Below are positions 13,155-24,300 of a DNA stretch of 64,000 bases, one piece after another. The notes under the pieces are model-generated. The model saw only the letters and a list, made by a program, of their open reading frames with translations. It did not search any database and was not told the origin of the DNA. A program made the position numbers and the translations under genes. The first letter of the stretch is position 1, and each line of letters begins with the position of its first letter. Source of the DNA: Lanius collurio (Eukaryota > Chordata > Aves > Passeriformes > Laniidae); contig JACBWW010000004.1 of the NCBI GenBank assembly GCA_020086605.1, positions 36,870,618 to 36,934,617 of the forward strand, in the 5' to 3' direction.

Positions 13155-15848
13155 TGCTTATGAGTGGGTTTTGTTTTGCCTTCATTCATGAGATCTTTTC
13201 CTGGCCTATTCTGTCTCTTTGGGCTTCCACAGCTGCTTGATACATGATGTTAAAAAAGCTGCTTCTCATGTCTACGGCTTAATCCTACACCTCATGCCCC
13301 TTGCCTATTCCATCTGAATTGACCTCTGAAGCTAATGCTCCTTGAGCCTTTGCTCTAACTGGACAGGAGGCAGAATGGTGACGGTTGTGAGCTAATCCTA
13401 GTGCCAAATACCTTGAGGGCCAGGCAGCCAGCATTTGTGTTCTGCTAAATTCCAGAGGAAAAAAGACCTTTTCATGCAGAAAATCAAAGTAGAGAAGCAT
13501 TCTGCTCATCATTTCATCTAATCTGAGGAAGTAACTGGCAAAAGAGACAGATTTGTCACCTCTGCCAGTTTTCCTGTAGCAAAGCATTTCAGTGCTCGGA
13601 GAAATGATTTGGAAGGATAAGCATCTCAGACTGTTTCAAGGTGCCTTTGTCTTCAAAAAGATGTACTATTTTGAGACAGACCTTAGATTACAATGTTTTT
13701 ACTCACTCAGAGAAGGAACCCAGGATTTTACCATGGGCTTTAAGTAGACTTGCATAGTACAGCATGCCTCTGCTGAGATACCTTCAGATTCTGCAAGAAT
13801 TTGTCCTTTAAGCAGAGCTACAAGAACTGCAGTTACTTTATTGAACTTCAAAACTTACACAATAAACCTTTTCCGTATTTACGGAGTGCAGTCTTACAAC
13901 CTACCTTAGGGTTTGTACCATTTTGTGGACTGGTTCATAGCAGAAAATTTACCAGACGTGGTGCTCAGTTCTATCTAATTGTTCTTTAAAGAAATCCTGA
14001 TCTAATGGATTGATTGTAAAAGCTCAGGTTTCTAGCCGTTACCTCTGACTTGAAGAGATACTTGTTCCCAACAGTAACAGCATTCTTTGTGTAATAACTG
14101 GAGTCACTTGCCTTCATCTCAGGAGTGCATACTGAACTGCACCCTGAACATGTCACCCAGCTACCTCACCTTCCAATCTGGCAGCACCCAGGCTTGCTCA
14201 GGACATTTTGGACATCCAATATGCACTAGAAAATAATCAGTTACGAATACATTAGCCTCAAGGTCTGCTGAATATCACGGCTTGAAAAGCAGGATATGCC
14301 TGCTAGTTGAATTTTTGTTTAAGAGCACAGTGCAGTGTTACCGTGTGTTCAGTGTGAGCAATCATTACATGAGACATGACAAACTTCTCAGTCATTCAGC
14401 CAGAGGTATTAAGAGAGCTGAAGATAGTGCACTTCAAAAGGAGCTAAAATCCTAGAGTGGCTAAGGCTATCTCTCTTTTAACAAAAAAAACTCTCCAAAG
14501 GAGAGACTGGAGCCTTTGCAGGGTCTGAAGGTAAAGGAAAAGAACATTGATAAAGGCAGTAAAAATATTTACTGGGAAAAGAAGAGGAGATTTAAACTGA
14601 ATAAAAAGAAGATCCAGTGGTCAAGTTTACTGGTAACTTCCTTGGTAGTTGAGTTCATTGGTGGAAAACGAGATCTGCACTCCTACTTTCCTAATTCAGT
14701 CTGGTGAAAAGTCAGGCCTCTTGCTTCTACAGAAAGAAAATAATATAAGGAGTCTTGCTTTATTCACTCTTACATGCTCTTATTTTTTAGAGCCAACTAT
14801 ATACTTTCAGTCAACAGAAGAGCACCCAAACAAATTTGAAAGTACAGCTGGAAGGATGTGTTTTTGTCCTAAAAGGTGAATCCAGCTGAATCCCAAGGAA
14901 CTGGTTGTGCTTCCAGGGGTTGGCTGAAGCATCACACAACAAAAATAATAGAAGTCAATAAAGCAGCCAACTGGAGGAGGAACAGCAAGGCTTACAAGCC
15001 TGAGAGAATGTGATTTATCCAAGAAGACATGAAAACAGAATCATCTTAAAAAATTTAAAAAAACCTCAACAGAATAGAATAACTGAATGTCTGACACATT
15101 GTCTTTATAAACAACAGTCCCCAGAAAAAAAAAGTGTTGTTTTTTTTTTCCTACACACATTAGTCAATTATCTCTTGAGAGGCAAGATACAAATTTCCTT
15201 TCATTTCTAGTACTTCCCACATGTACATTAACATAGAAATTATGATTATTGGTTTTCCCTTGACAAAGGCTGATTTATGAGTATTTCTAAAGGAACCAAA
15301 CTTTTTCTTGCCTTTGCAAAAAATGTTGCTTTTCCCATTTCCTATTGTTATCTGCAAATGATTCACAAACAGAAGTTTTTCTTCCTGTTCTGGTTACAAG
15401 AAGTTGAATTGAAAAAAAAGTCCTTCTGGAACTTTTTTAAGTTCTTTTTCAGCTTTTAGCAAGTCTTTGCTTTTAGCAAGACAAAGTTAACATTTTGTCT
15501 AAACACATTGCTTAAATATGTTCTGTGGGCACTTCCGTCATATTTCAGGTAGATAATTGTTATGGTTAGGAAATGGTCTTTAAAAGATCAAATTCTACCT
15601 GCCTAGACAGCATGGAAATAGAAGTGGTTTGGAGAGCATTTTTAAATTAGCTGAATGAATATTGCTTCATGTATTACTTTCACTAAAACTGAGGGACTCC
15701 TACAGCTGTTTGGCAAGATATGCAGTCTGAGTTTTGAGCTCTGAGAATCCTGTACATTCAGATCAATTACCTGGACAGGAAAGTTCCTAGCTGAAGTGTT
15801 TGCATTCGAACCCATAATGTAATGTTCCCTGACCAGACTCAAATGAGG

Positions 15849-15985
15849 TGTGGGTTTTTGTTGGGTTGAGGTTTTTTTGTTTTGGTTTAGTTTTTTTGTT
15901 TGTGTAATTTTTGTTGTTGTTGTTTTGTTTGTTTGTTTGCTTGCTTGTTTTTGGGTGGGTTGGTTGGTTGTGGGTTTTTTTTCCA
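15849..15985. repeat. T/G-rich low-complexity tract
   Basis: About 137 bases on the plus strand are almost only T and G, built from drifting TTTTTGG, TTG, GTTT, GCTT and GGTT units. Overlapping 'proteins' of 60 and 128 codons across it are artefacts of the low complexity. The minus strand is correspondingly A/C-rich. Confidence 0.9.
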
Positions 15986-17579
15986 GTGCAAAAAACCCCA
16001 CCCTTACAGTTTTGAATGAATCGTTCATATAATGATTCTGTTTGAATTCTGATTCACATGTACTTTTTTTTTCTGAAAATCAGTTGCTTAGCTTTACACA
16101 GTATTAACAAAATAAATTGTATTACATACTGGAAATAATTTGTTCTGTGACATTCATGTTGTCCTTTCTTTTTCATAAAGCATGATTTCTCACAAGTGTG
16201 ACATATTTTAACCAACAGTTCATTAAATACATATCAAATGGGCAACAGTATTGGTTTTTGTGCTCCAGGCTTTTCACCAAATGGGAAAAAGTAGATTTTC
16301 ATCAGCTCTCAATACTGGTAAAACTTTGCATCATCTTTGCAAGAGTCAGGCTGCTCTAAGAAAGAATCACAAAAACCTAAGCAGAGCTTTATCCATGCTT
16401 AAGGTGGCAATATTGGATGCCAACACCATCCAGCTCACTACAAACTAGCTCTAGGAATCTTATGGGAGCTAAAGGTTTTTGATGGAAAGAGCAGTGATGC
16501 ATATTAGAGAAAAATGTCCAGACTGGCTTTAAAATGCTGCTAAACTGAAGATCTGACATGGGCTACATTCTGGCTGTGCTGAACTGTAACTGCTTCAGGA
16601 GTATTAATAAGGTCAAAGCACACAGCATGAGAAACTAAAGCATGAGCTTCTCCAAGATGCTTTGCCCTGTGGAGGTAGAAACTATTTCACAAGATGTGAA
16701 AGGAATATAATGTGATTTTAATTCTAAATTATATTAATGAATTATGTTAAGAGAAAACAAGAAATGCCAGTTAAGACAAAGGTGTCCTTAGCGTGAGTAT
16801 TTGGATCCAGCACACTTTTGTTTAGATTTGTGAGATGAAAATTGAGTGATAAGAGTGACCACAAGGGTCAGTGTCTACTAAGGACTTGTGACAAAAACAT
16901 GCTCTATATTGGGGATCCAGTTCAAATATGTGAGATAAAATACCGTTTTGCTTCTGACTAAACTTCTGATAAGGCATCAGAAAATAACTCTATGGTAAAG
17001 GTGGAAATCAAGCCACCCATGAAGGAATTTGTCAGAAAAATAAAATCTCAATTTCCCTGGTGGCACCTTCTATTGCAGTGCACCAAGTGTGCAACTCTGA
17101 CTAAATCTTGTACACGTGTAAATAGGAAACTTGGTTATTTGACACCTAAATTGTCAGTCAGGATTCCCAAGGTTCTTAATACCAGACAGTGAGCTCAGAC
17201 ATAAATGAATACCTCTGTTGTTATACGTCAAACCACTGGAGTTTCATTAGGGCCAGGATAATGCCAGCCACTGATATTCAGACAACAGAAAGAACACTTT
17301 CATCTTGGTAGAAATGGCAATTTGGGAAAGTTATTTTCTTTGCAAGAGAGAAGTCATCAGGTAAACCAATTGACTCTAGTGTCACAAACCTCAAGAAAAA
17401 ATAAACCATCTTTGTAAATAGGAACAGTTGTTAGAATGAGCTAATTTGCGGTGTATTTTAAAATATGATCAAATAAGTGTTATGAAATACATGTGACAGC
17501 AACAGAAATTAAGGATATTCACCAGTCTTGTAGAAGATATGCTATTGTAAGGTGTTTTGAATCATGATAGTGTGCCTCA

Positions 17580-17807
17580 GCCAAACTATCTGTAGTTATG
17601 CCTATTGGAGCCCTCAGAGTGAGACCAGGCTGGAATTACCCTCACCAGCTTCACCTGGCCATCCACCTTCAGGTGTAGCAGATCAGCTCCTGGAGGGTTT
17701 TTAAGCCCAGCCAGAAGGTTCAGACAAGAGAGAAGAAGAGGAGGAAAAGAGACAGGGGGATAGGCTTGTAGCTGTTTGGTAGGGGTTTTTTTTGTGTGTG
17801 GGGGTTG

Positions 17808-17838
<31 letters not shown>

Positions 17839-18155
17839 CTGGTTGGTTGGATTTCCTGGACTAACTTGGCTGCTGATCACTGGATGGGTTTTGTTGCTGT
17901 CATCATCTTGATTCTGCTTGCCTGGATCTGAAGTATTAAGGACTGAAAGATAAACAGTCCTAAATCGCAAAAGAGTTGGGAAAGGAGAAGCTGAAAGGCT
18001 AAATACCAAGACAGCAAGGAATAGATAAAGAGGACTCTGCTGCACTGAATTAGGAGCCAATCTTATTATCTGAAAAGTGTGTGCAGAGCTCTTGGACAAA
18101 GGAGAGGGGCTAATCAAGTAATTGTGTAATCTCATGCACAGCAGTTGCTGAATGT
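17580..18155. other. Unassigned repeat-like segment with a 26-T run
   Basis: This segment lies directly before the minisatellite and the solo LTR and looks different from its flanks. It includes a TTTTTAAG TATA-like box near 17698, a purine-rich block (about 17720-17760), a G/T tract that grows into 26 consecutive Ts (17808-17833), and a small stem around 17936-17963. The layout resembles retrovirus LTR or leader sequence, but I cannot match it to a named family. A 144-codon minus frame crosses the T run as a poly-lysine stretch and is not credible as a gene. Confidence 0.35.
17808..17833. repeat. Poly-T, 26 consecutive T
   Basis: The longest T homopolymer in the window, preceded by a TGTGTGTGGGGG lead-in. 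On the minus strand it could be the A-tail of a retroposed sequence lying at higher coordinates. Confidence 0.9.
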
Positions 18156-18410
18156 GTATGTACTGTATTAGGGATAAGTTGTGAGAGGTATAAGTAAGGT
18201 AAAATGTGTAAGTACTGTGTTAGGTAGAAGTACTGTGTTAAGTAAGTATAAGTAAAATATGTATGTACTGTGTTAGGTAAAAATAAAGGGTATGAGTAAC
18301 TTGTATAAGCAGTATAAAATAGTGAGTAAGGTGTATAAGTTGTAAGTTATGTATAAGTAAGGAACTGTACAGGGTATGTATAAGCTGGTAGGCTACATAA
18401 GTAAGCTAAA
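18156..18410 (+). repeat. Degenerate minisatellite, GTATAAGTAAGGT-type units
   Basis: Copies of GTATAAG followed by a variable tail start near 18188, 18246, 18303, 18333, 18351 and 18378, with a decayed copy near 18394. They are interleaved with copies of GTACTGTGTTAGGTA near 18156, 18210, 18228 and 18264. The array is irregular (spacing about 18-58 bases) and consists of two alternating motifs, so it has probably arisen by repeated slippage or unequal exchange of a composite unit of roughly 35-60 bases. It ends about 320 bases before the solo LTR. Confidence 0.7.
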
Positions 18411-18728
18411 TGCACAAAAGGGGTGATAAGTAGGTATTATGAAAAAATTGGAAGATGTGTGAGTTCCTGCATGACACCGAAAGAGGTGATGCATGTTTTA
18501 GAGAGTTTTAAAGCTTCTTTGTAATCATGATTCATTGTACAGAAGGGCTGAGTTCCTAAAATATACCTCCATAAATTCAAATTTTAGTGTGCTTTGGAAA
18601 GACCTGCTAAACATCTGTTCAAAAATCTACATTTAAAGTTATAAAATTAATCTACACCCAGATTAGCCCACAACATATATGGAGCCATAACATTTTGCAG
18701 AATTTCCAGTCAAAGGATGTGCTGCCCT

Positions 18729-19145
18729 TGTCCTGGTTCTGACCAGGACATTGTTAATTTTGCATTAACCAGGAGGGGCTACAGTCAGGACACAGAGGTT
18801 ATTCTGTACTGCCTGGCATCACTGCTAAGGGCAGGGGGAAGGGAGTCTCCTCTGAAGGGAAGGGGTCTCTTCAGCATGGTGTGAAGGAGGGTGCCCTCAG
18901 GTATTGTCAGTGGTGTTCCATGTGATTCACCCACCTCTCTCTTGTAACCTGTCATTATGCCTTAGGTTCATCTTCTTATCTCAGTGCTGTTTCCAGTAAA
19001 TTGTTCTTAACTCATGCTCTCTGCCTTTTGTGCCTCCAATTCTCCTCTTAGGCCACTTGGGGGAGGAGGGGTGGGAGGGGGGGGAGTGTGGCTTAGAGCA
19101 TCTCAGTGGGAGCACTAAATTAAGGAGTACCGTTCCTAAACCACA
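18729..19145 (+). mobile_element. Solo LTR of an avian endogenous retrovirus
   Basis: It starts TGTCCTGGTTCTGACCAGGA and ends in a run finishing AAACCACA, giving the TG...CA ends of an LTR about 417 bases long. Internal landmarks agree with the songbird/neoavian LTR family I know. They are 'gttaattttgcattaaccag' near the start, 'tcttcagcatggtgtgaagg' in U3, 'cagtgctgtttccagtaaat' (an AGTAAA poly(A)-signal variant) in the R/U5 region, then a 'gtgcctccaattctcctct' block and a G-rich tail. No gag, pol or env sequence flanks it, so it is a solo LTR left by recombination. The five bases on each side (gccct / agagt) do not match, so the target duplication has decayed or an end is misplaced. Class (ERVL versus ERVK) is not resolved. 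Confidence 0.75.
19059..19084 (+). other. G-quadruplex motif in the LTR U5
   Basis: Four or more G runs (5, 4, 3 and 8 Gs) separated by loops of 1-4 bases lie in the 3' part of the LTR. This G-rich block is a normal feature of the LTR family and is not specific to this copy, although the run of eight Gs makes the motif strong. Confidence 0.7.
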
Positions 19146-22100
19146 AGAGTCATATATAACAACATTAACCGTTTTAGTAGGAAGTGGTTTTCAATACAGT
19201 TACAAAAGAGATGTAAAAGCAAGCTACATCTAAACCACAGGAAATCAAGATGTGGTTTTGGAAAGAATTGACACACTTGATCTCTGAAGATCAGAACTTG
19301 TCTCAGGGCCTTGAAGATACGTATGTTACTAAAGTCAAAGGAGAAGCCTGCTTTCTTTCCATTTCCCCAAAACTTTGCCTTTTCTTCAGGAGCTCTACCA
19401 AGTCCTTCATGAGGCCTTGCTGTAAAATTTAGTTTTCCTGTTTGTGAATGAACATCTTTATATTTGGGAAATACAGGGTCTTTTCCCCTTCAGCTGTGTG
19501 TCAACATCAGATACAGTAGTAGTGATTCTTCATCAACAGGCAATATATATATTAAGCAGGTTTATTAGTAAGTCAATTTTAGATTAAAGATGTAATAATT
19601 ACACATTTCCAGCTTCAAAAACGTCTTGCATTAATCAATAGCAAGTAGAGCAGCAAGTAATGAGCCAGAAGCACTTGCAGCAAATGAAGACATTTAGAAT
19701 TCAGTACAGTGAAGATCTCCTATTAAAAAAACACTCAAAAAATCAAGATCACCACTGTCTAAACAGATAACTTTGACAGATAAGAATTGCTATACTCAAT
19801 ACTGTCTTTATCTGTTTCAGGAGCAACAGATGCTTTAAAAGTTATTACCTGCTAAGTGGAAAATTACGGAGCAGATGGAGCTAATTAATTTGCAATTAAA
19901 AATTGCCACAAACCAAATTATATAATTAATTTTATGCAAGATATGGTTATGCAAAAGATTGGTCTGCCACTTTTAAGATATCTGAAACATTCATAACAGT
20001 TATATAAGTTGATGGATGCAATGGAGTTGGATAAACATCTACAAATTCCTATGTGTAGCAAGCTTTGGTAGAAAATTGCAAACTTGGATAATAAACTTCC
20101 AGAGTGCTCTGAAACTGGGTGTAAGGCTGGCATCTCTTTGATATCAGCTGAAACCTCTGCTTGGAAAAAATAAAGGAAGAAAGTAAGTTTGCCTTTGCAC
20201 AGATGCAAACCAAGTTAGAGCAGTATTTTTGCCAACTGGAATGTGCATTTCTACAACTTAGTTGAAGCTCTGATCCATAGAGGTATATGGGCTTCCCTGT
20301 AAGATTCCTGTAGCTCTTGCTTTAACTTCTTAATATATTAAAAGTCTTTCTTTCTGTAGAGTTGCACAGCAATTAGGTAAGTGATTAGAGGACATAACCT
20401 CCTAAAATCCATTATAAACCTAGGGCTATTTTGAGCTTTTTTTCATGTTTGTATATATATATGAATACATAAACATAGTTTCAGGATCAAGCTTTGCTGT
20501 AGAGTTTTTGAAAAGATATTTTTATCCCTTTTGTTTTTGCTCAGTTTGGATATTTTTCATACAGAAAAAAATTCAGTCTTGTTTGTGAAGCCATATAAAA
20601 GCCTTTTAGTTAAACCCTGTGGGATAGATAGAGGGACAAAAGACTTGAGCTATTTCTCCTAAGAACAATGTGCTCAGAACTCTCATCCTACCCTTTATTC
20701 AACAGCATTGTCGCTTCCTTGACATGCAACAGAGAAGGAAACATTTCCAGTCAGATATTGAATTTGAAGACTTCTTCTCAAAAGGAAGCAGGACAGAGTT
20801 TTCAGCACTGCTGCTCACAGCTGTGGCATTGCTTCACCACAGTGCACTGTGCTGCTTCCTGGGCACTGTCACACCAGGGCTTTCAGAACCTCTCCAGGCA
20901 CTGATCACAAGGCACCATACACAGTTAGTTTTCTGCCAGAGTAAAGGAAAAAGTATGAAAGGCTAACTTGGGAATTCTTCATTTCTTGTATAAATTTAAA
21001 TAACTTAATAGATAACTCAATTGCTTTCCACTTTTGTGTTCTGTGTAGTAGTATGAAGAGAGCCTTGTAAGTCCATAAATGCCTATGCAAGAAAACCTTT
21101 AAACTGCAGCGTGTTCTTATACTTGTAATTTATTTTGTTCTTTCTTTTCATGGCACATGGCACCACATTGTAGCTAAGAATTCTGTATTTGGCTTCAGGA
21201 ATATTATAGACTGTTTCTAATGTAGGGAAAGGCATATAGGTGAGTCTGTTGCCTTGCATCCTTTGTAGTATTGTTTTTTTAAAAAATACCATAGTTAACC
21301 TTCACCATGATCTTCATTTTCTTTAGCATCTTTGAGAATAAGTGATTGTGAGATTCTATCTCACTAAATCCTGACCTCAGGATGTGATCTAAGGACAATC
21401 TAAATCTTCTTGGAAAATACCAAAGGGCATTTTGCAAGGGTGAAAAGAGACCTGACCCAGAGATTCATAGGTAAAATCATTATGTGATATAAGTCTTCCC
21501 CCAGAAGAGGTACTTGGGAGATTTTTCCAGTACTTCAGTTCACATAACCTTGCTTACAGGAAAATGCCAAGAAATAGCTAAGAGAAAATTTAAAGTATTA
21601 GGGAAATTAGAATAATGGTAAAACTAGGCATAAGATGTCCGAAAAAAAATATCTAAAATTTGAAACGTTGAAACTCTTCTTATGTCTGAAGTTCTCTTCC
21701 TCTGCCTGATCCTTTAATGAAATAATAGAATGAGCATCTCCATTGCAGTAGCATGCTTGTACACTCAAATGCAGAGTTAGTTACAGGGCAACAAGGAAAA
21801 CCTCTGCAAATTTGTTGAGTTTTCTTTATGGCTGTTCAAAACATTTTTTTCTTCTACCTGATGTTTTCAAGAGCATTTAAAATATATTAATAATTATTAT
21901 AGTCTCATAAATGAGGTACTGTAACTGTTAATTTTCATATTTAAGAAAAAAGACAGAACTCTAACTTTTCTCCAAGTGTTATCTGGTGAATAAAAAGAGC
22001 AATCTCAGAAAGAAACTGAAGATTAAGTATCAAAAGAAATAAAAAAATTGCTATTAATTTTAGTAATGCATGCTCCTTCTTCAACTTTAAGTTTTTGTGG

Positions 22101-22559
22101 GTTTTTTTTCCATTTAACTTCCTCAGTATATTCTGAATTAGTATATTAATAACAGAATGGGTGATTACACATTAAATAACTAAACATGAGTGGGAAGTTT
22201 CATCTTGCTGTGCTTTCTTCTGTTCCTCTATCTCAATAAAATACAACAGAAACTTGGAAAAGGTCTACACAAATAGAATGGACTACAGGGATTACTTTTC
22301 CCCATGTGCCATTTAAAAGGACAAATGCAATGATCTATACAGGAAGCACCTGTAATGATTCTGAGGACAAACAAGAACTATGCTCATGACAACTAAACTT
22401 CATGAATGGGCCTATCATATTTTAAACTCAAAATCATTAAGTCCAAAATGTGAAGGACACATTTAAATGAAAAAAAATAATTTTTTTGTATGAGAACTAA
22501 AGGTATTCTAACTGTATCTTGTCCAGATAAGAGCAAAAAACAGTGGCTCATGACAAAAT
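19146..22559. other. Non-coding stretch
   Basis: AT-rich sequence without a supported gene. A block rich in TAATTA/AATTAA (about 19875-19930) and short TA runs near 19546 and 20451 are the only visible landmarks. Frames at 20668-20966 (78 and 98 codons) overlap in different registers and are unrecognised. Confidence 0.6.
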
Positions 22560-23640
22560 CAGACCTAACACCTATCTTTGAGCCTGTAGAACTCTATTAT
22601 GTAAGAAAAAGGGAATATTCTGATCCCAGTCATTTTCATAGAAACATAGAATACAAAACTCTCGTGCTGGCACAAGCCACAAAGCCAGAAGTTGATTTAC
22701 ATCATACATCAGTTTCTGGCTGCACTCTTTCCTCTGACTGGTAAAATGGAAGAAAAAATACCTTGGACCACCAGCATTTTTCACTTGAACCCCCAGGGCT
22801 TTGTAACCTTCCTTGACTCTGCCCGGATTCCAGCTTGCAGTCATTCCTGCCCACAGCAAACAGTAGCAGTGGAGAGCGGTCTGGGAGCTTGGCAATGTGT
22901 GACACCCTCTCAGCCTCAGCTCCCCAAGGGTAGCGCCTCTCCCAATCCCATCAGGGTGGCACTGGGCACCTCAGTGTCCCTTAACAGAGTCACCCACCGA
23001 CAGCACTCCTTGTTTCTTCCTGCTGTATCCACTGAGCTCTGCTGGTACAGTTTGTCCTTGCAGTCCTTGTCTGTGGGTGTCTGTGGCTGTTAAAGCTTCA
23101 GATATGGCTTTGGTTGTGATGCTTGAGGGTGGAGACTGAAAAACAGTCCTGATTTTGTGGGTCACTGGGGTCTAGGATGCCTCATTCTCTGTGTGTCTGC
23201 CACAGGAGCAAAGTTCTGTAACCACTGATCCATTTCCTCAGCTGCTCTAATGTTGGGCAGCATTTAAGCAGATCCTGAAACAAATCATCAACCTGTGCAC
23301 ATCTTTCCCAAGTACTGATATTTTTTCCGGGCAAAGGGACCAAAGATTCATTGCAACCTACCATCTGTACTGAATTATCCTTCCTCATCAGTTCAGTGTG
23401 GGTGGAAGCATCAGACATCTCAGGGGCTTTTTCTGTAGAAACTGTTTTTTCCTCTGACACAAGTGCCCACTATCCTGGCAGAGAATAGAGCCCTTCTTAT
23501 GGAACCCTCTGTGCAAACTGCTGGTCCCTCTCTGTGAGCCCTCTCAACCCCCATTTTCATGCCCTGCAGCAGATTAGATGATGATTTATTCTCTAGCACA
23601 CCTTCAGCTAACTGATCTATCAAGGATAGCCTCTGATTCA
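22560..23640 (-). pseudogene. Decayed CR1 LINE ORF1 (esterase-like) copy
   Basis: Minus-strand translation, pieced across several frames, follows the CR1 ORF1 protein in order. A segment reading RCAQVDDLFQDLL (about 23266-23304) matches the conserved coiled-coil start. VGDS (Ser codon at 22986-22988) matches the GDS block of the SGNH esterase domain, and LLLFAVGRND (about 22840-22869) matches the domain's GxND block. KEGYKALG (about 22791-22814) and then NQLLALW (about 22677-22697) match the downstream ORF1 order. CR1 ORF1 is known to encode such an esterase, thought to help retrotransposition. Frame changes, a stop just after the GDS block and a replaced C-terminal Asp-x-x-His region show that it is dead. 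Reverse transcriptase does not follow at lower coordinates, so only this internal part remains. The 23461-23640 part is less certain. Confidence 0.7.
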
Positions 23641-24158
23641 GCCACCATCAGGGAGCTCTGTGGAAGAGCAAACTAAACAGATGTGTACCCACCCTGCTCT
23701 TTCTGGACTCCAGAATAGACACTTAACCCCAACTTTCTAAAAGCTTTTAGAAAATATTTAGACTAGATGTATTCTTTTAAAAATATTTAGAGAAGGTGTG
23801 CTACAACTATACCTCAATAGGTATTTCAGGTTATCTACTCATGCAATTCTGCATCTCAACTGAAGTTCTCTTATTTACTCTTCATCTTCTAAGTGGCCAC
23901 TTGCCATCACTCTTTCTGCTGGCAGTCAGTCATGTGGTAATGATTAACTGACACTGATTTTAGTTCTTTTGCCCAGGACTTCTCATCCAAAACAACTTTG
24001 AACAGAAAGTGGATAATTTCAAGAAGAGTGAAAAAAAATACATTCCTAAGTTCTTTCGTTTATGGAACAATTGTAGTAATTTAGTCCTGTGAAATGGGAC
24101 TTACTGTAAGCAATGCCTACTTACTTGCAATTTTGTTAAAAAAATAAATCCTGGGCAA
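23641..24158. other. Non-coding spacer between two CR1 fragments
   Basis: Nothing specific is visible. It could include unrecognised CR1 5' sequence from the upstream ORF1 copy, but I see no matching frame. Confidence 0.5.
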
Positions 24159-24300
24159 TCAATCACAGAATTGCATCACAAGGTATGGGAAATGCTTGTC
24201 AAAAGGGGCCTCTAGAGGTCAATTAGCCCACCAACAGCCCAGTCAGGAACATTCTCAATGTATGATCATCTCTCCTAGGATCTCAGGGTTTGAACTCCCG
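24159..24300 (-). mobile_element. CR1 LINE 3'-end fragment (degraded)
   Basis: The sequence 'aatcacagaattgcatcaca' followed by 'aaaggggcctctagaggtca' and 'attagccca' matches the reverse complement of the CR1 3' terminus (aatcacagaat... ggaagggacctctggagatcatctagtcca). Its orientation, with the terminal octamer region on the low-coordinate side, makes the element minus-sense. It is in the same orientation as the ORF1 copy at 22560-23640 but lies on the 5' side of it, so the two are separate insertions. Confidence 0.6.

Larger units (their letters stand above)
10040..17579. other. Non-coding stretch with T-rich and T/G-rich runs
   Basis: No supported gene. The frames are short and chance-like. 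Content includes a T run at 13131-13154, an internal pyrimidine-rich stretch around 13000-13150, and the T/G-rich tract at 15849-15985. The remainder looks like unique sequence, and I see no LINE or LTR signature in it. Confidence 0.6.

Noticed and set aside
15642..16032. 128- and 60-codon frames over the T/G tract
   Set aside because: The products are Gln/Thr/Lys or Phe/Val/Cys strings created by the simple sequence.
17701..18135. 144-codon minus-strand frame, the longest in the window
   Set aside because: It runs through a poly-lysine stretch encoded by the 26-T run and is Ser/Leu/Pro-rich elsewhere. It is a low-complexity artefact within a repeat-like segment.
22636..22660. 'tcatagaaacatagaat' resembling the CR1 terminal repeat
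   Set aside because: It lies inside the ORF1-derived segment in a position explained by the coding remnant, and no 3' UTR sequence adjoins it.
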